Below are positions 7,359 through 13,846 of a DNA stretch of 14,618 nt, in pieces. The notes under the pieces were generated by a model. It was not told the DNA's origin. It ran no database searches and saw only the letters and a program-made list of their open reading frames with translations. Each line of letters begins with the position of its first letter. The stretch's first letter is position 1. A program made the position numbers and the translations under genes. The stretch spans positions 1 through 14,618 of the forward strand of contig CBDVCD010000063.1 of NCBI GenBank assembly GCA_965372385.1, written 5' to 3'. The DNA is from JASJBU01 sp965372385. GTDB lineage: Bacteria; Pseudomonadota; Gammaproteobacteria; Chromatiales; Chromatiaceae.

Positions 7359-7387
7359 AGTGTAGCGCCGTTCACTCAACAAGTGAA
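7359..7387 (-). promoter_or_regulatory. Candidate greA promoter with inverted repeat
   Basis: On the minus strand: TTCACT (7387-7382), a 17-base spacer, TACACT (7364-7359), each 4 of 6 matches to consensus or fewer. The segment 7371-7387 is also a perfect inverted repeat, TTCACT-CAACA-AGTGAA, which could be an operator or a hairpin after carB. No other clear terminator follows carB. Confidence 0.3.
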
Positions 7388-7443
7388 ATCAAAATTAGCA
7401 ATAATTCCCATATTTTCAATACGTTACGTTTTTTCAGCAGCGG

Positions 7444-10400
7444 TCAACCGAGGACTCTAGGATCATGCAGATCCTGCAGACGATTGACACTCAGTTCATC
7501 CAATTGTTTCAAGGCCAGGCAGGTCGCTTCCGCACCGGATATCGTTGTGGTGTAGGTCACCTTGTGCTGCAATGCTGCACGACGAATCTCCGCGGAATCG
7601 GCAATCGCCTTTGGACCTTCTGTGGTATTAACGATAAAACTGACCTCCCGTTTCTTTATCATGTCCACGATATGCGGACGCCCCTCATTGACCTTGTTGA
7701 CCCGCTGGCACTCGATCCCTGCATCCTGGATTGCCTTGGCGGTACCTCCGGTGGCATAGAGCTTGAAACCAAAATCAGCCAGATCCTCCGCCACCTGCAC
7801 GGCCCGGTTCTTGTCCGCGTCCCGCACACTGAGCAGCGCCTGTCCACTCCTGGGCAGTTGTGAACCGGCACCCAGAATAGATTTGTTGAAGGCCTCGCCG
7901 AAGGTCCGGCCGACCCCCATTACCTCGCCGGTGGATTTCATCTCCGGCCCCAGCACCGTGTCCACACCCGGGAACTTGACGAAGGGAAAGACCGCCTCCT
8001 TGACGAAATAGTTGTCGGGAATCACCTCCCGGATAACGCCCTGCTGCTTGAGGCTGACACCTGCCATGCAGCGTGCCGCCACCTTGGCCAGCTGTATCCC
8101 GGTGGCCTTGGAGACGAAGGGCACGGTACGCGAGGCCCTGGGATTCACCTCCAACAGGTAGATATGATCATCCTTGATGGCAAACTGGGTGTTCATCAAA
8201 CCGATAACCTTCAGTTCCAGGGCCATTTTGCGGATCTTCTCGCGCATGCGGTCCTGCACCGATGCCGACAGGGTATAGGGGGGCAGGGAACAAGCCGAGT
8301 CACCGGAATGGACTCCGGCCTGTTCGATATGTTCCATGATACCACCGATGAACACATCCTCACCGTCGCAGATGGCATCCACGTCCACCTCGATAGCGTC
8401 ATCCAGAAAGCGGTCCAGCAGCACCGGAGAATCGTTGGAGACGCTCACTGCTTCGCGCATGTAGCGGCGCAGGTCCTGCTCACCATAGACGATCTCCATG
8501 GCGCGCCCGCCCAGCACATAGGAGGGACGAACCACCAGTGGATAACCAATCTCCTGCGCCAATCTAACCGCCTGCTCCGGCTCGGTGGCGGTGCGGTTGG
8601 GCGGCTGCCTCAGCTTCAGTTTCTCCACCAGCAATTGGAAACGCTCCCGGTCTTCCGCCAGATCGATGGAGTCAGGGCTGGTGCCGATGATCGGCGCCCC
8701 GGCGGCCTCCAGGTCCCGCGCCAGATTGAGTGGCGTCTGACCGCCGTACTGCACGATCACACCGGTGGGCTGCTCCTTGTCGATGACCTCGAGCACGTCC
8801 TCCAGGGTCAGGGGTTCGAAGTAGAGCCGGTCGGAGGTGTCGTAGTCGGTGGATACCGTCTCCGGGTTGCAGTTGACCATGATGGTCTCGTAGCCGTCCT
8901 CACGCATGGCGAAGGCGGCATGCACACAGCAATAGTCGAACTCGATACCCTGGCCGATGCGGTTGGGGCCGCCCCCCAATATCATGATCTTCTTGCGATC
9001 CGTGGGCTGCGCCTCACACTCCTCCTCGTAGGTGGAGTACATATAGGCGGTGCTGGTGGCAAACTCAGCGGCGCAGGTATCGACCCGTTTGAAGACCGGG
9101 CGCACCCCGGCGGCATGACGACGACCGCGGATCTCCGCCTCGCTGGATTCCACCAGCGTGGCAAGGCGTCGGTCAGCAAAACCCTTGCGTTTGAGGTAGC
9201 GCAGGCGCTCACCATCCAGCGCCTCCAGCCCCTGGCCGGCGACTTCCCGCTCGATATTCACCAGCTCCTCGATCTGCACCAGAAACCAGGGATCGATCTT
9301 GCTGTGATCGAAGACCTCATCCAGCTCCATTCCCATACGGAAGGCCTCCGCCACATACCAGAGCCGCTCCGGACCGGGCAGACGGATTTCCCGAATCAGC
9401 TTGTCTTTAGCGTCTTCGCCGTCAAGATCCAGCACCTCGCAGAGGCCGTACTTGCCAGTCTCCAGGCCGCGCAGGGCCTTTTGCAGGGATTCCTGGAAGG
9501 TACGACCGATGGCCATCACCTCACCCACCGACTTCATCTGGGTGGTGAGCCGGTCATCCGCCTTGGGAAACTTCTCGAAAGCGAAACGGGGCACCTTGGT
9601 GACCACGTAGTCGATGGTGGGCTCGAAAGAGGCCGGGGTGGCGCCGCCGGTGATCTCGTTCTGCAGTTCATCCAGGGTGTAACCCACCGCCAGTTTGGCC
9701 GCCACCTTGGCGATGGGAAAGCCGGTGGCCTTGGAGGCCAGGGCCGAGGAGCGCGAGACCCGGGGATTCATCTCGATGATGATCATGCGCCCGTTTTCCG
9801 GGTCGATGGCGAACTGTACGTTGGAGCCGCCGGTCTCCACGCCGATCTCGCGCAACACCGCCAGAGAGGCGTCGCGCATGATCTGATACTCCTTGTCGGT
9901 CAGGGTCTGGGCCGGGGCGACGGTGATCGAGTCACCGGTGTGCACCCCCATCGGGTCCAGGTTCTCGATGGAGCAGATGATGATGCAGTTGTCCTTGCGG
10001 TCCCGCACCACCTCCATCTCGTACTCTTTCCAGCCCAGGATCGACTCCTCGATGAGCAGCTCGGTGGTGGGGGAGAGATCCAGCCCGCGCTCACAGATCT
10101 CAACGAATTCTTCCGGGTTATAGGCGATACCGCCACCGCTGCCGCCCATGGTGAAGGAGGGACGAATGATGGTCGGGAAGCCGATGCTGGCCTGTACCTG
10201 TTCCGCCTCTTCCAAGCTGTGAGCAACCGCTGCTCGGGGCATATCCAGACCGATCTTCTGCATCGCTTTACGGAACAGATCCCGGTCCTCGGCCTTGTCG
10301 ATGGCCTCGCGGGAGGCGCCAATCATCTCCACGCCGTACTTCTCCAGCACCCCCTCACGCACCAGATCGAGGGCACTGTTCAGCGCGGTCTGGCCACCCA

Positions 10401-10668
10401 TGGTAGGCAACAGGGCATCCGGACGCTCTTTCTCGATGATGCGCTCCAGGGTCTCCCAGGTAATCGGCTCGATATAGATCGCATCCGCCATGTCCTGGTC
10501 GGTCATGATGGTGGCCGGATTGGAGTTCACCAGGATCACCCGGAACCCTTCCTCCCGCAGCGCCTTACAGGCCTGAGCGCCGGAATAGTCGAACTCGCAG
10601 GCCTGGCCAATCACGATAGGCCCGGCGCCGATTATGAGGATGCTTTGTATATCTGTTCGTTTAGGCAT
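7444..10668 (-). CDS. carB: Carbamoyl-phosphate synthase large subunit
   Basis: CarB uses two ATP, bicarbonate and ammonia channelled from CarA to make carbamoyl phosphate for pyrimidine and arginine synthesis. The 1074-residue protein (E. coli 1073) begins MPKRTDIQSILIIGAGPIVI. Its first ATP-grasp half carries IIRPSFTMGGSGGG (about 167-180). The homologous second half carries VVRPSYVLGGRAMEIVY. The C-terminal allosteric MGS-like domain contains LYATGGTAKAI, where UMP and ornithine bind in E. coli. No truncation is seen. The ATG at 10668 has no recognisable ribosome-binding site: the preceding bases are T-rich and the end of the GxxExxR cassette begins about 25 bases upstream. In most gammaproteobacteria carB follows carA closely; here about 700 bp lie between, so the insertion probably changed its translation signals. 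Confidence 0.98.
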   Translation of the reverse strand: MPKRTDIQSILIIGAGPIVIGQACEFDYSGAQACKALREEGFRVILVNSNPATIMTDQDMADAIYIEPITWETLERIIEKERPDALLPTMGGQTALNSALDLVREGVLEKYGVEMIGASREAIDKAEDRDLFRKAMQKIGLDMPRAAVAHSLEEAEQVQASIGFPTIIRPSFTMGGSGGGIAYNPEEFVEICERGLDLSPTTELLIEESILGWKEYEMEVVRDRKDNCIIICSIENLDPMGVHTGDSITVAPAQTLTDKEYQIMRDASLAVLREIGVETGGSNVQFAIDPENGRMIIIEMNPRVSRSSALASKATGFPIAKVAAKLAVGYTLDELQNEITGGATPASFEPTIDYVVTKVPRFAFEKFPKADDRLTTQMKSVGEVMAIGRTFQESLQKALRGLETGKYGLCEVLDLDGEDAKDKLIREIRLPGPERLWYVAEAFRMGMELDEVFDHSKIDPWFLVQIEELVNIEREVAGQGLEALDGERLRYLKRKGFADRRLATLVESSEAEIRGRRHAAGVRPVFKRVDTCAAEFATSTAYMYSTYEEECEAQPTDRKKIMILGGGPNRIGQGIEFDYCCVHAAFAMREDGYETIMVNCNPETVSTDYDTSDRLYFEPLTLEDVLEVIDKEQPTGVIVQYGGQTPLNLARDLEAAGAPIIGTSPDSIDLAEDRERFQLLVEKLKLRQPPNRTATEPEQAVRLAQEIGYPLVVRPSYVLGGRAMEIVYGEQDLRRYMREAVSVSNDSPVLLDRFLDDAIEVDVDAICDGEDVFIGGIMEHIEQAGVHSGDSACSLPPYTLSASVQDRMREKIRKMALELKVIGLMNTQFAIKDDHIYLLEVNPRASRTVPFVSKATGIQLAKVAARCMAGVSLKQQGVIREVIPDNYFVKEAVFPFVKFPGVDTVLGPEMKSTGEVMGVGRTFGEAFNKSILGAGSQLPRSGQALLSVRDADKNRAVQVAEDLADFGFKLYATGGTAKAIQDAGIECQRVNKVNEGRPHIVDMIKKREVSFIVNTTEGPKAIADSAEIRRAALQHKVTYTTTISGAEATCLALKQLDELSVNRLQDLHDPRVLG

Positions 10669-10692
10669 CTAGTAAAAACCGTTAAATAACTA

Positions 10693-10759
10693 GCCGCAAA
10701 TGGACGCACCCCAAGGGCATTTCCTGCGGGGCACAAATCACCGCTAATTTACGCTAAAT
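10693..10759 (-). repeat. Left inverted repeat of the cassette, interrupted by a hairpin
   Basis: Units: 10693-10702 GCCGCAAATG; 10703-10708 plus 10736-10739 GACGCA/AATC; 10740-10749 ACCGCTAATT; 10750-10759 TACGCTAAAT. The 27 bases at 10709-10735 break the second unit and contain CCCC ... GGGG with imperfect pairing between. Without them the spacing is exactly 10 bp per unit. Confidence 0.6.
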
Positions 10760-10860
10760 AAAATTTGAATCATCATATTGCCAGACGATACGTCGTACCT
10801 CAGTTCGCGGCCTTCCAAAGTTAACCAATAAAGCAACATTCAAACCTATTGCCTTTAGAT

Positions 10861-11059
10861 CAGACCTCCCTAAACCCACTGTCCAAAAATACTGTAACCT
10901 ATTGATTTCACATCACAACTTTATGTTATTGGACACTTGGATGACAGGTGAGAAATGCTAACCAATTGATTTTGCGTTAAATATTTTTTCAGCACAGCAT
11001 TAGAGTACCCCAGCCTGTCCAAAAAAACTGGCGGTTTTCGGGCTGTTTTGGGAGGTCTG
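10861..11059. repeat. Nested repeats around the 3' end of the GxxExxR gene
   Basis: CAGACCTCCCTAAAC at 10861-10875 recurs inverted at 11045-11059 (14 of 15 bases). Between these, CTGTCCAAAAATACTG at 10879-10894 recurs directly at 11015-11030 (15 of 16 bases). The second copies lie inside the last codons of the GxxExxR gene. The remaining 10760-10999 stretch has no gene that I can support; it is A/T-rich and includes the motif TAACC-T/A-ATTGATTT twice. Confidence 0.55.
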
Positions 11060-11353
11060 TAGATAGTTAATCACTTGCGCTTTATGCGCTGGTGTTAATC
11101 CAGAGACCGCTTTCAATTCTATGAGTAAACGTCCCTCTACAAGGATATCGGCATAATATTTACCTACTATTTCCCCTTTATAGGAAACATCCAGTTTCTT
11201 TTGCCGCTCGACCAAGAGTCCCTCATATTTCAATTCCACACAGAGCGCATTCTCATACACTGCTTCTAGGAAACCAGGCCCCAATTCATTGCCAACAGCG
11301 TAAATACAACCAATAACCCTTTCCGAAATTCTTCTGGAATCATTCGCGTCCAT
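11000..11353 (-). CDS. GxxExxR family protein (PD-(D/E)XK nuclease-like), C terminus aberrant
   Basis: The 117-residue protein matches the GxxExxR family, which is grouped with PD-(D/E)XK nuclease-like proteins; its biochemical function is not established. The core is present: GPGFLEAVYENAL with Glu30, YADILVE with Asp69, LIELKAV with Glu79 and Lys81, and AQVINYL with Gln93. After YL (98) the family normally continues with a hydrophobic strand and a GLLINFG-like motif plus a basic end. Here it reads QTSQNSPKTASFFGQAGVL and stops, so the end may be frameshifted or rearranged; a 7-A tract and repeats lie at this point. The ATG at 11353 lies inside the terminal repeat, 16 bases after the carA stop, without a clear ribosome-binding site. 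It lies on the same strand as carA and carB, so it is likely co-transcribed. Confidence 0.85.
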   Translation of the reverse strand: MDANDSRRISERVIGCIYAVGNELGPGFLEAVYENALCVELKYEGLLVERQKKLDVSYKGEIVGKYYADILVEGRLLIELKAVSGLTPAHKAQVINYLQTSQNSPKTASFFGQAGVL

Positions 11354-11380
11354 TTGCGGTCATTTGCGTCTATTCGCGGC
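11341..11380 (-). repeat. Right inverted repeat of the cassette, four 10-bp units
   Basis: Plus strand: CATTCGCGTC, CATTTGCGGT, CATTTGCGTC, TATTCGCGGC, four back-to-back 10-bp units of the form [CT]ATT[CT]GCG[GT][CT]. The period of about one helical turn places each GCG core on the same DNA face. The array includes the carA stop (11370-11372) and the GxxExxR start (11351-11353). Confidence 0.85.
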
Positions 11381-12524
11381 TTGCTTTTCTTTCCTTTATC
11401 AACTCAATAAAGTGATCAAATACCGGCGCCACATCGTGTGGGCCAGGGCTGGCTTCCGGGTGTCCTTGGAAACCAAACGCAGGTTTGTCGCTGCGATGGA
11501 TACCCTGCAGAGAACCATCGAACAGGGAACGATGGGTCGCCTGTAGATTCTCCGGCAGGCTCGCTTCATCCACCGCAAAGCCATGGTTCTGACTGCTGAT
11601 CATCACCGTCTTTGCCGCCAGGTCCTGTACCGGATGGTTCGCGCCATGGTGACCGAACTTCATCTTCACCGTGCTGGCGCCGCTGGCAAGGGACAACAAC
11701 TGATGTCCGAGGCAGATGCCAAATACCGGCAGACCGGTTTCGACGATCTCCTTTATCGCATTGATGGCATAGTCGCAGGGCTCCGGATCACCCGGGCCGT
11801 TGGAGAGAAACACCCCATCCGGCTGCAGCGCCAGCACATCTTCAGCAGGCATCTGGGCGGGAACGACTGTCAGCCGGCAGCCGCGGTCGACCAGCATGCG
11901 CAGGATGTTGCGTTTGACGCCATAGTCATAGGCCACCACATGCAGGGGCAGCTTCTCCTCGATCGGATGGACCGCCTCTGGCATACCACCCTCCAGTGAC
12001 CAAGTACCCTGGGCCCACTCATAGGGAGTGTGGGTGGTCACCTCTTTTGCCAGGTCCATGCCCTTCAAGCCTGGAAACGCTTTGGCTGCTTCCAACGCTG
12101 CTTGCTCGTGAATCGCATCACCCGCCTGGAGACAGCCGTTCTGCGCGCCCTTCTCGCGCAGGATACGGGTTAGTTTACGGGTATCGATCCCGGCGATGGC
12201 AACGATATTGTGGCGTTGCAGATAGTCATCCAGGGGCTCCTCACTGCGCCAGTTACTTGTCAACAGGGGTAGATCACGAATCACCAGTCCCGCCGCATGG
12301 ACGTGACTGGACTCCTCGTCATCCATATTGACGCCGGTATTGCCGATATGGGGATAGGTCAGGGTGACGATCTGACGACTGTATGAGGGATCAGTGAGGA
12401 TCTCCTGATAGCCGGTCATGGCGGTGTTGAACACCACCTCACCTACAGACTGACCATCAGCCCCGATGGCCTCCCCGCGAAACAGGGTGCCGTCTTCAAG
12501 GATCAGAAGAGCTGGCTTTCTCAA
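11370..12524 (-). CDS. carA: Carbamoyl-phosphate synthase small (glutaminase) subunit
   Basis: CarA hydrolyses glutamine and passes ammonia to CarB. The 384-residue protein (E. coli 382) begins (M)RKPALLILEDGTLFRG and carries VVFNTAMTGYQEILTDPSYS early. The class I glutamine amidotransferase domain in the second half has the triad Cys271 (GICLGHQ), His355 and Glu357 (GHPEASPGP). The start is TTG at 12524, aligned with the usual first residue and preceded by the strong site GGAGGA; no ATG or GTG gives a better fit. The last codons (SRE and the TAG stop) lie inside the terminal repeat of the inserted cassette, so the native C terminus was probably altered by a few residues. A sigma-70-like promoter and a structured leader of about 148 bases precede it. 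Confidence 0.97.
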   Translation of the reverse strand: MRKPALLILEDGTLFRGEAIGADGQSVGEVVFNTAMTGYQEILTDPSYSRQIVTLTYPHIGNTGVNMDDEESSHVHAAGLVIRDLPLLTSNWRSEEPLDDYLQRHNIVAIAGIDTRKLTRILREKGAQNGCLQAGDAIHEQAALEAAKAFPGLKGMDLAKEVTTHTPYEWAQGTWSLEGGMPEAVHPIEEKLPLHVVAYDYGVKRNILRMLVDRGCRLTVVPAQMPAEDVLALQPDGVFLSNGPGDPEPCDYAINAIKEIVETGLPVFGICLGHQLLSLASGASTVKMKFGHHGANHPVQDLAAKTVMISSQNHGFAVDEASLPENLQATHRSLFDGSLQGIHRSDKPAFGFQGHPEASPGPHDVAPVFDHFIELIKERKASRE

Positions 12525-12548
12525 GGAATCCTCCGTTGCAGGCGCGCG

Positions 12549-12575
12549 AAAAAGGGCGAACCCAAAGGCCCACCC
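12549..12575 (-). terminator. Possible attenuator hairpin in the carA leader
   Basis: In the minus-strand leader, GGGTG pairs with CGCCC (alternatively GGGC with GCCC), followed at once by TTTTT. It ends about 15 bases before the carA ribosome-binding site. The stem is short (5 bp with one wobble), so termination may be weak; pyrimidine- or arginine-linked attenuation is only a suggestion. Confidence 0.3.
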
Positions 12576-12619
12576 CGTTTCATGAAATTCAATTTGGAAT
12601 CAGAAGGGCCATCCGTGGA

Positions 12620-12654
12620 CTTCGCGGCACTTGTACGTCAGATACATCGCGAAG
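12620..12654 (-). promoter_or_regulatory. Stem-loop in the carA leader
   Basis: CTTCGCG (12620-12626) and CGCGAAG (12648-12654) form a perfect 7-bp stem. Inside it TGTA (12632-12635) and TACA (12643-12646) form a second short stem. It lies between the candidate transcription start near 12673 and the terminator-like hairpin, so it could act with it. It contains no ORF that I can support. Confidence 0.4.
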
Positions 12655-12679
12655 AACTCCGCCCCTCAAGACCGGGGTG

Positions 12680-12709
12680 ATTCTACTTGATTGGTGATGA
12701 ATCTGTCTA
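12680..12709 (-). promoter_or_regulatory. Candidate carA promoter
   Basis: On the minus strand TAGACA (12709-12704, 5 of 6) is followed after 18 bases by TAGAAT (12685-12680, 5 of 6). The start would be near 12673, giving a leader of about 148 bases before the TTG. The wider gene-free stretch 12525-12804 also holds the inverted repeat GTCAC-7-GTGAC at 12773-12789, after the upstream two-gene operon, without a T-run. Confidence 0.55.
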
Positions 12710-12804
12710 ATCGGATCAGCCAAGATACTGTCTTGACCAGCTGATGCACTATGCTGGCTCCTAGTGTACCTCGTCACTCATACTGTGACATTCAGGCGGT
12801 AACG

Positions 12805-13011
12805 CTATTTCTTCTCAATTCGATTTTCTGGAGTCTCAAACCCCTTGGCTGCCAAGGCGATCTCTAATACCGTTTCCAACCGAATCACCCGGCCCGTCAG
12901 GCCCTCGATCCGGGCTTGCTGATCCTTGATAGTTGCAGCTAATCCTTCCACCTTGGTATCCATACGGATGACACGGGTAATCCCATCCCACATTTTGTCG
13001 GCAATCCCCAT
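12805..13011 (-). CDS. Small coiled-coil protein, unknown function
   Basis: I do not recognise this 68-residue protein with certainty. It begins MGIADKMWDGITRVIRMDTK, an amphipathic start. Residues about 17-52 have heptad-like spacing of hydrophobics (VEGLAATIKDQQARIEGLTG, then RVIRLETVLEIAL), so a short coiled coil or helical oligomer is likely. The end is polar and charged. Its ATG overlaps the stop of the preceding gene (TGATG, sharing the A), a sign of translational coupling and of a joint role with the ribbon-helix-helix-like protein upstream. It has no signal peptide or membrane segment. A partner or modulator in a small autoregulated operon is possible; that is inference. Confidence 0.6.
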   Translation of the reverse strand: MGIADKMWDGITRVIRMDTKVEGLAATIKDQQARIEGLTGRVIRLETVLEIALAAKGFETPENRIEKK

Positions 13012-13298
13012 CAGGCTGCCCTGCTTTTTGCTTTGGCTTCCATTTCCGCGATCCGCTTATTGGACTCTTCGACAAATGCCAGTGCGTCATCAATAGCCTT
13101 CTCTGCGCTCGTGGTTGCCTTATTCATCTCCTCGATCATAGCTTCCAGCGCTTTATCGTCGTCAGCAGGCCGATATCCTTCTGCCGCTCGGCGCATATAC
13201 TCACCGGTCGTCAGTCCTGCCTTTTTGGCCCTGGAAACCACCCTCTTCTTTTCTGCCGGTGTCATAAGCACCGGGACTCGCTCTGTAGCTGCTACCAT
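13011..13298 (-). CDS. Probable ribbon-helix-helix DNA-binding protein with coiled-coil tail
   Basis: The 95-residue protein begins MVAATERVPVLMTPAEKKRV. A short strand (about 7-12, RVPVLM), a Thr-Pro turn, a basic helix (about 14-26) and a second helix (TTGEYMRRAAEGY, 30-42) fit the ribbon-helix-helix fold of CopG/Arc-type regulators, plasmid mobilisation accessory proteins and antitoxins. From about 49 to 92 the sequence is Glu/Lys/Ala-rich and probably coiled coil. A good ribosome-binding site (GAGGTG) precedes the ATG. The next gene overlaps its stop. A palindrome overlaps the -10 box of its promoter, which suits autoregulation. It could belong to a toxin-antitoxin, plasmid or conjugative element family; the sequence alone does not decide. 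Confidence 0.6.
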   Translation of the reverse strand: MVAATERVPVLMTPAEKKRVVSRAKKAGLTTGEYMRRAAEGYRPADDDKALEAMIEEMNKATTSAEKAIDDALAFVEESNKRIAEMEAKAKSRAA

Positions 13299-13333
13299 CT
13301 TACACCTCTAATGTGAGCATGAGCTGGACATGT

Positions 13334-13366
13334 GCATATTATGCTAGATGAAATGTGTTTATTCAA
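13334..13366 (-). promoter_or_regulatory. Promoter with palindrome over the -10 box (RHH operon)
   Basis: On the minus strand TTGAAT (13366-13361, 4 of 6), a 17-base spacer, then CATAAT (13343-13338, 5 of 6). The perfect palindrome GCATATTATGC at 13334-13344 covers the -10 box. This fits repression by the product of the first gene, about 35 bases downstream. Operator use is inferred. Confidence 0.5.
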
Positions 13367-13428
13367 ACAACGACAAACAAGGCATTGCTTGAACGACAGA
13401 TAAATCTGAATGATGGCAAGAAAATCTA

Positions 13429-13476
13429 TTGATAGCGGTTATCAAATGATGTTATTTGAAAACGGGCTAATATAAT
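13429..13476 (+). promoter_or_regulatory. Promoter region of the Gly/Tyr-rich protein gene
   Basis: A consensus -10 TATAAT lies at 13471-13476 with no good -35 at the normal distance. Upstream, TTGATA-GCGGT-TATCAA (13429-13445) is a perfect 6-bp inverted repeat, a plausible activator site compensating for the weak -35. The leader would be about 73 bases and ends in the strong ribosome-binding site AAGGAGGG before the ATG at 13556. The rest of 13299-13555 holds the divergent promoter above and nothing else I can support. Confidence 0.4.
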
Positions 13477-13555
13477 TCATAATTAAACATAAGGATAAGG
13501 AAATCCAACCACCGGGAGAATGGTGTTATGTGGCAGTAGAAAAAGGAGGGTAGTC

Positions 13556-13846
13556 ATGAAAAAACACGCAGTTCTTATCTCCGCAATGCTTGGAACTTTG
13601 CTTCTGGCAATCCCAGTGCAATCACAGGCGTTCTTCTGCGGATTTGGAAGTGGATTCAGCTTCGGCTTTGGTGGCTGGGGATATCCCTACTATGCAGGAT
13701 ATCACCCTGGCTACTGGGGCTATGGTGGATATCCATACTCTGGCTATGGCGGTCATCGGTATTTCGCTTACAGGCCTTATGGCCTTTATGGCTATCCGGT
13801 AACTGCTACTTTGCCCGTGGTATCACCAGTAGTGGCTGAGAAGTAA
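13556..13846 (+). CDS. Secreted Gly/Tyr-rich protein, possible sulfur globule protein
   Basis: The start at 13556 has AAGGAGGG 5 bases upstream and gives 96 residues; the in-frame start at 13520 lacks such a site. Residues 1-25 form a classical signal peptide: MKK, a hydrophobic core of about 15 residues, and a cleavage site after SQA. The mature 71-residue part has 17 Gly and 14 Tyr, in runs such as GYPYYAGYHPGYWGYGGYPY, and ends with a Pro/Val segment. Size, export signal and composition match sulfur globule proteins (Sgp), which form the envelope of periplasmic sulfur deposits in Allochromatium. Low complexity makes homology uncertain; another structural or surface Gly/Tyr-rich protein is possible. 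It stands alone between divergent and convergent neighbours and appears strongly translated. Confidence 0.55.
   Translation: MKKHAVLISAMLGTLLLAIPVQSQAFFCGFGSGFSFGFGGWGYPYYAGYHPGYWGYGGYPYSGYGGHRYFAYRPYGLYGYPVTATLPVVSPVVAEK

Larger units (their letters stand above)
10693..11380 (-). mobile_element. Inserted cassette between carA and carB, with GxxExxR gene
   Basis: The 688-bp segment separates two genes that are normally adjacent. Its ends are inverted copies of a 40-bp array of four 10-bp units (NNCGCNAATN). The right end is 11341-11380. The left end is 10693-10759 and reads the same once a 27-base interruption at 10709-10735 is removed; about 31 of 40 positions then agree. Inside is one gene, on the strand of carA and carB. 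The carA stop codon and the start codon of the inner gene both lie within the right repeat. I see no target-site duplication and no transposase. A mobile cassette is inferred from the inverted ends, the broken synteny and the similar element at 6203-6379. Confidence 0.6.

Noticed and set aside
8164..10689. An 841-codon open frame on the plus strand opposite carB
   Set aside because: It is the antisense shadow of carB: low-complexity His/Leu/Gly-rich translation, no family motif, no ribosome-binding site, and carB is fully conserved on the other strand.
10693..11380. Classical insertion sequence
   Set aside because: The only gene is of the GxxExxR family, not a transposase, and no target-site duplication is seen. 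I describe it as a cassette with inverted ends instead.
12589..12777. A 62-codon minus-strand frame in the carA leader
   Set aside because: It overlaps the candidate promoter and hairpins, has no ribosome-binding site and no recognisable features. A short leader peptide remains possible but is not supported.
13381..13400. Possible sigma-54 promoter (GGCATTGCTT)
   Set aside because: The GG and GC dinucleotides are not 10 bp apart as the -24/-12 consensus requires.
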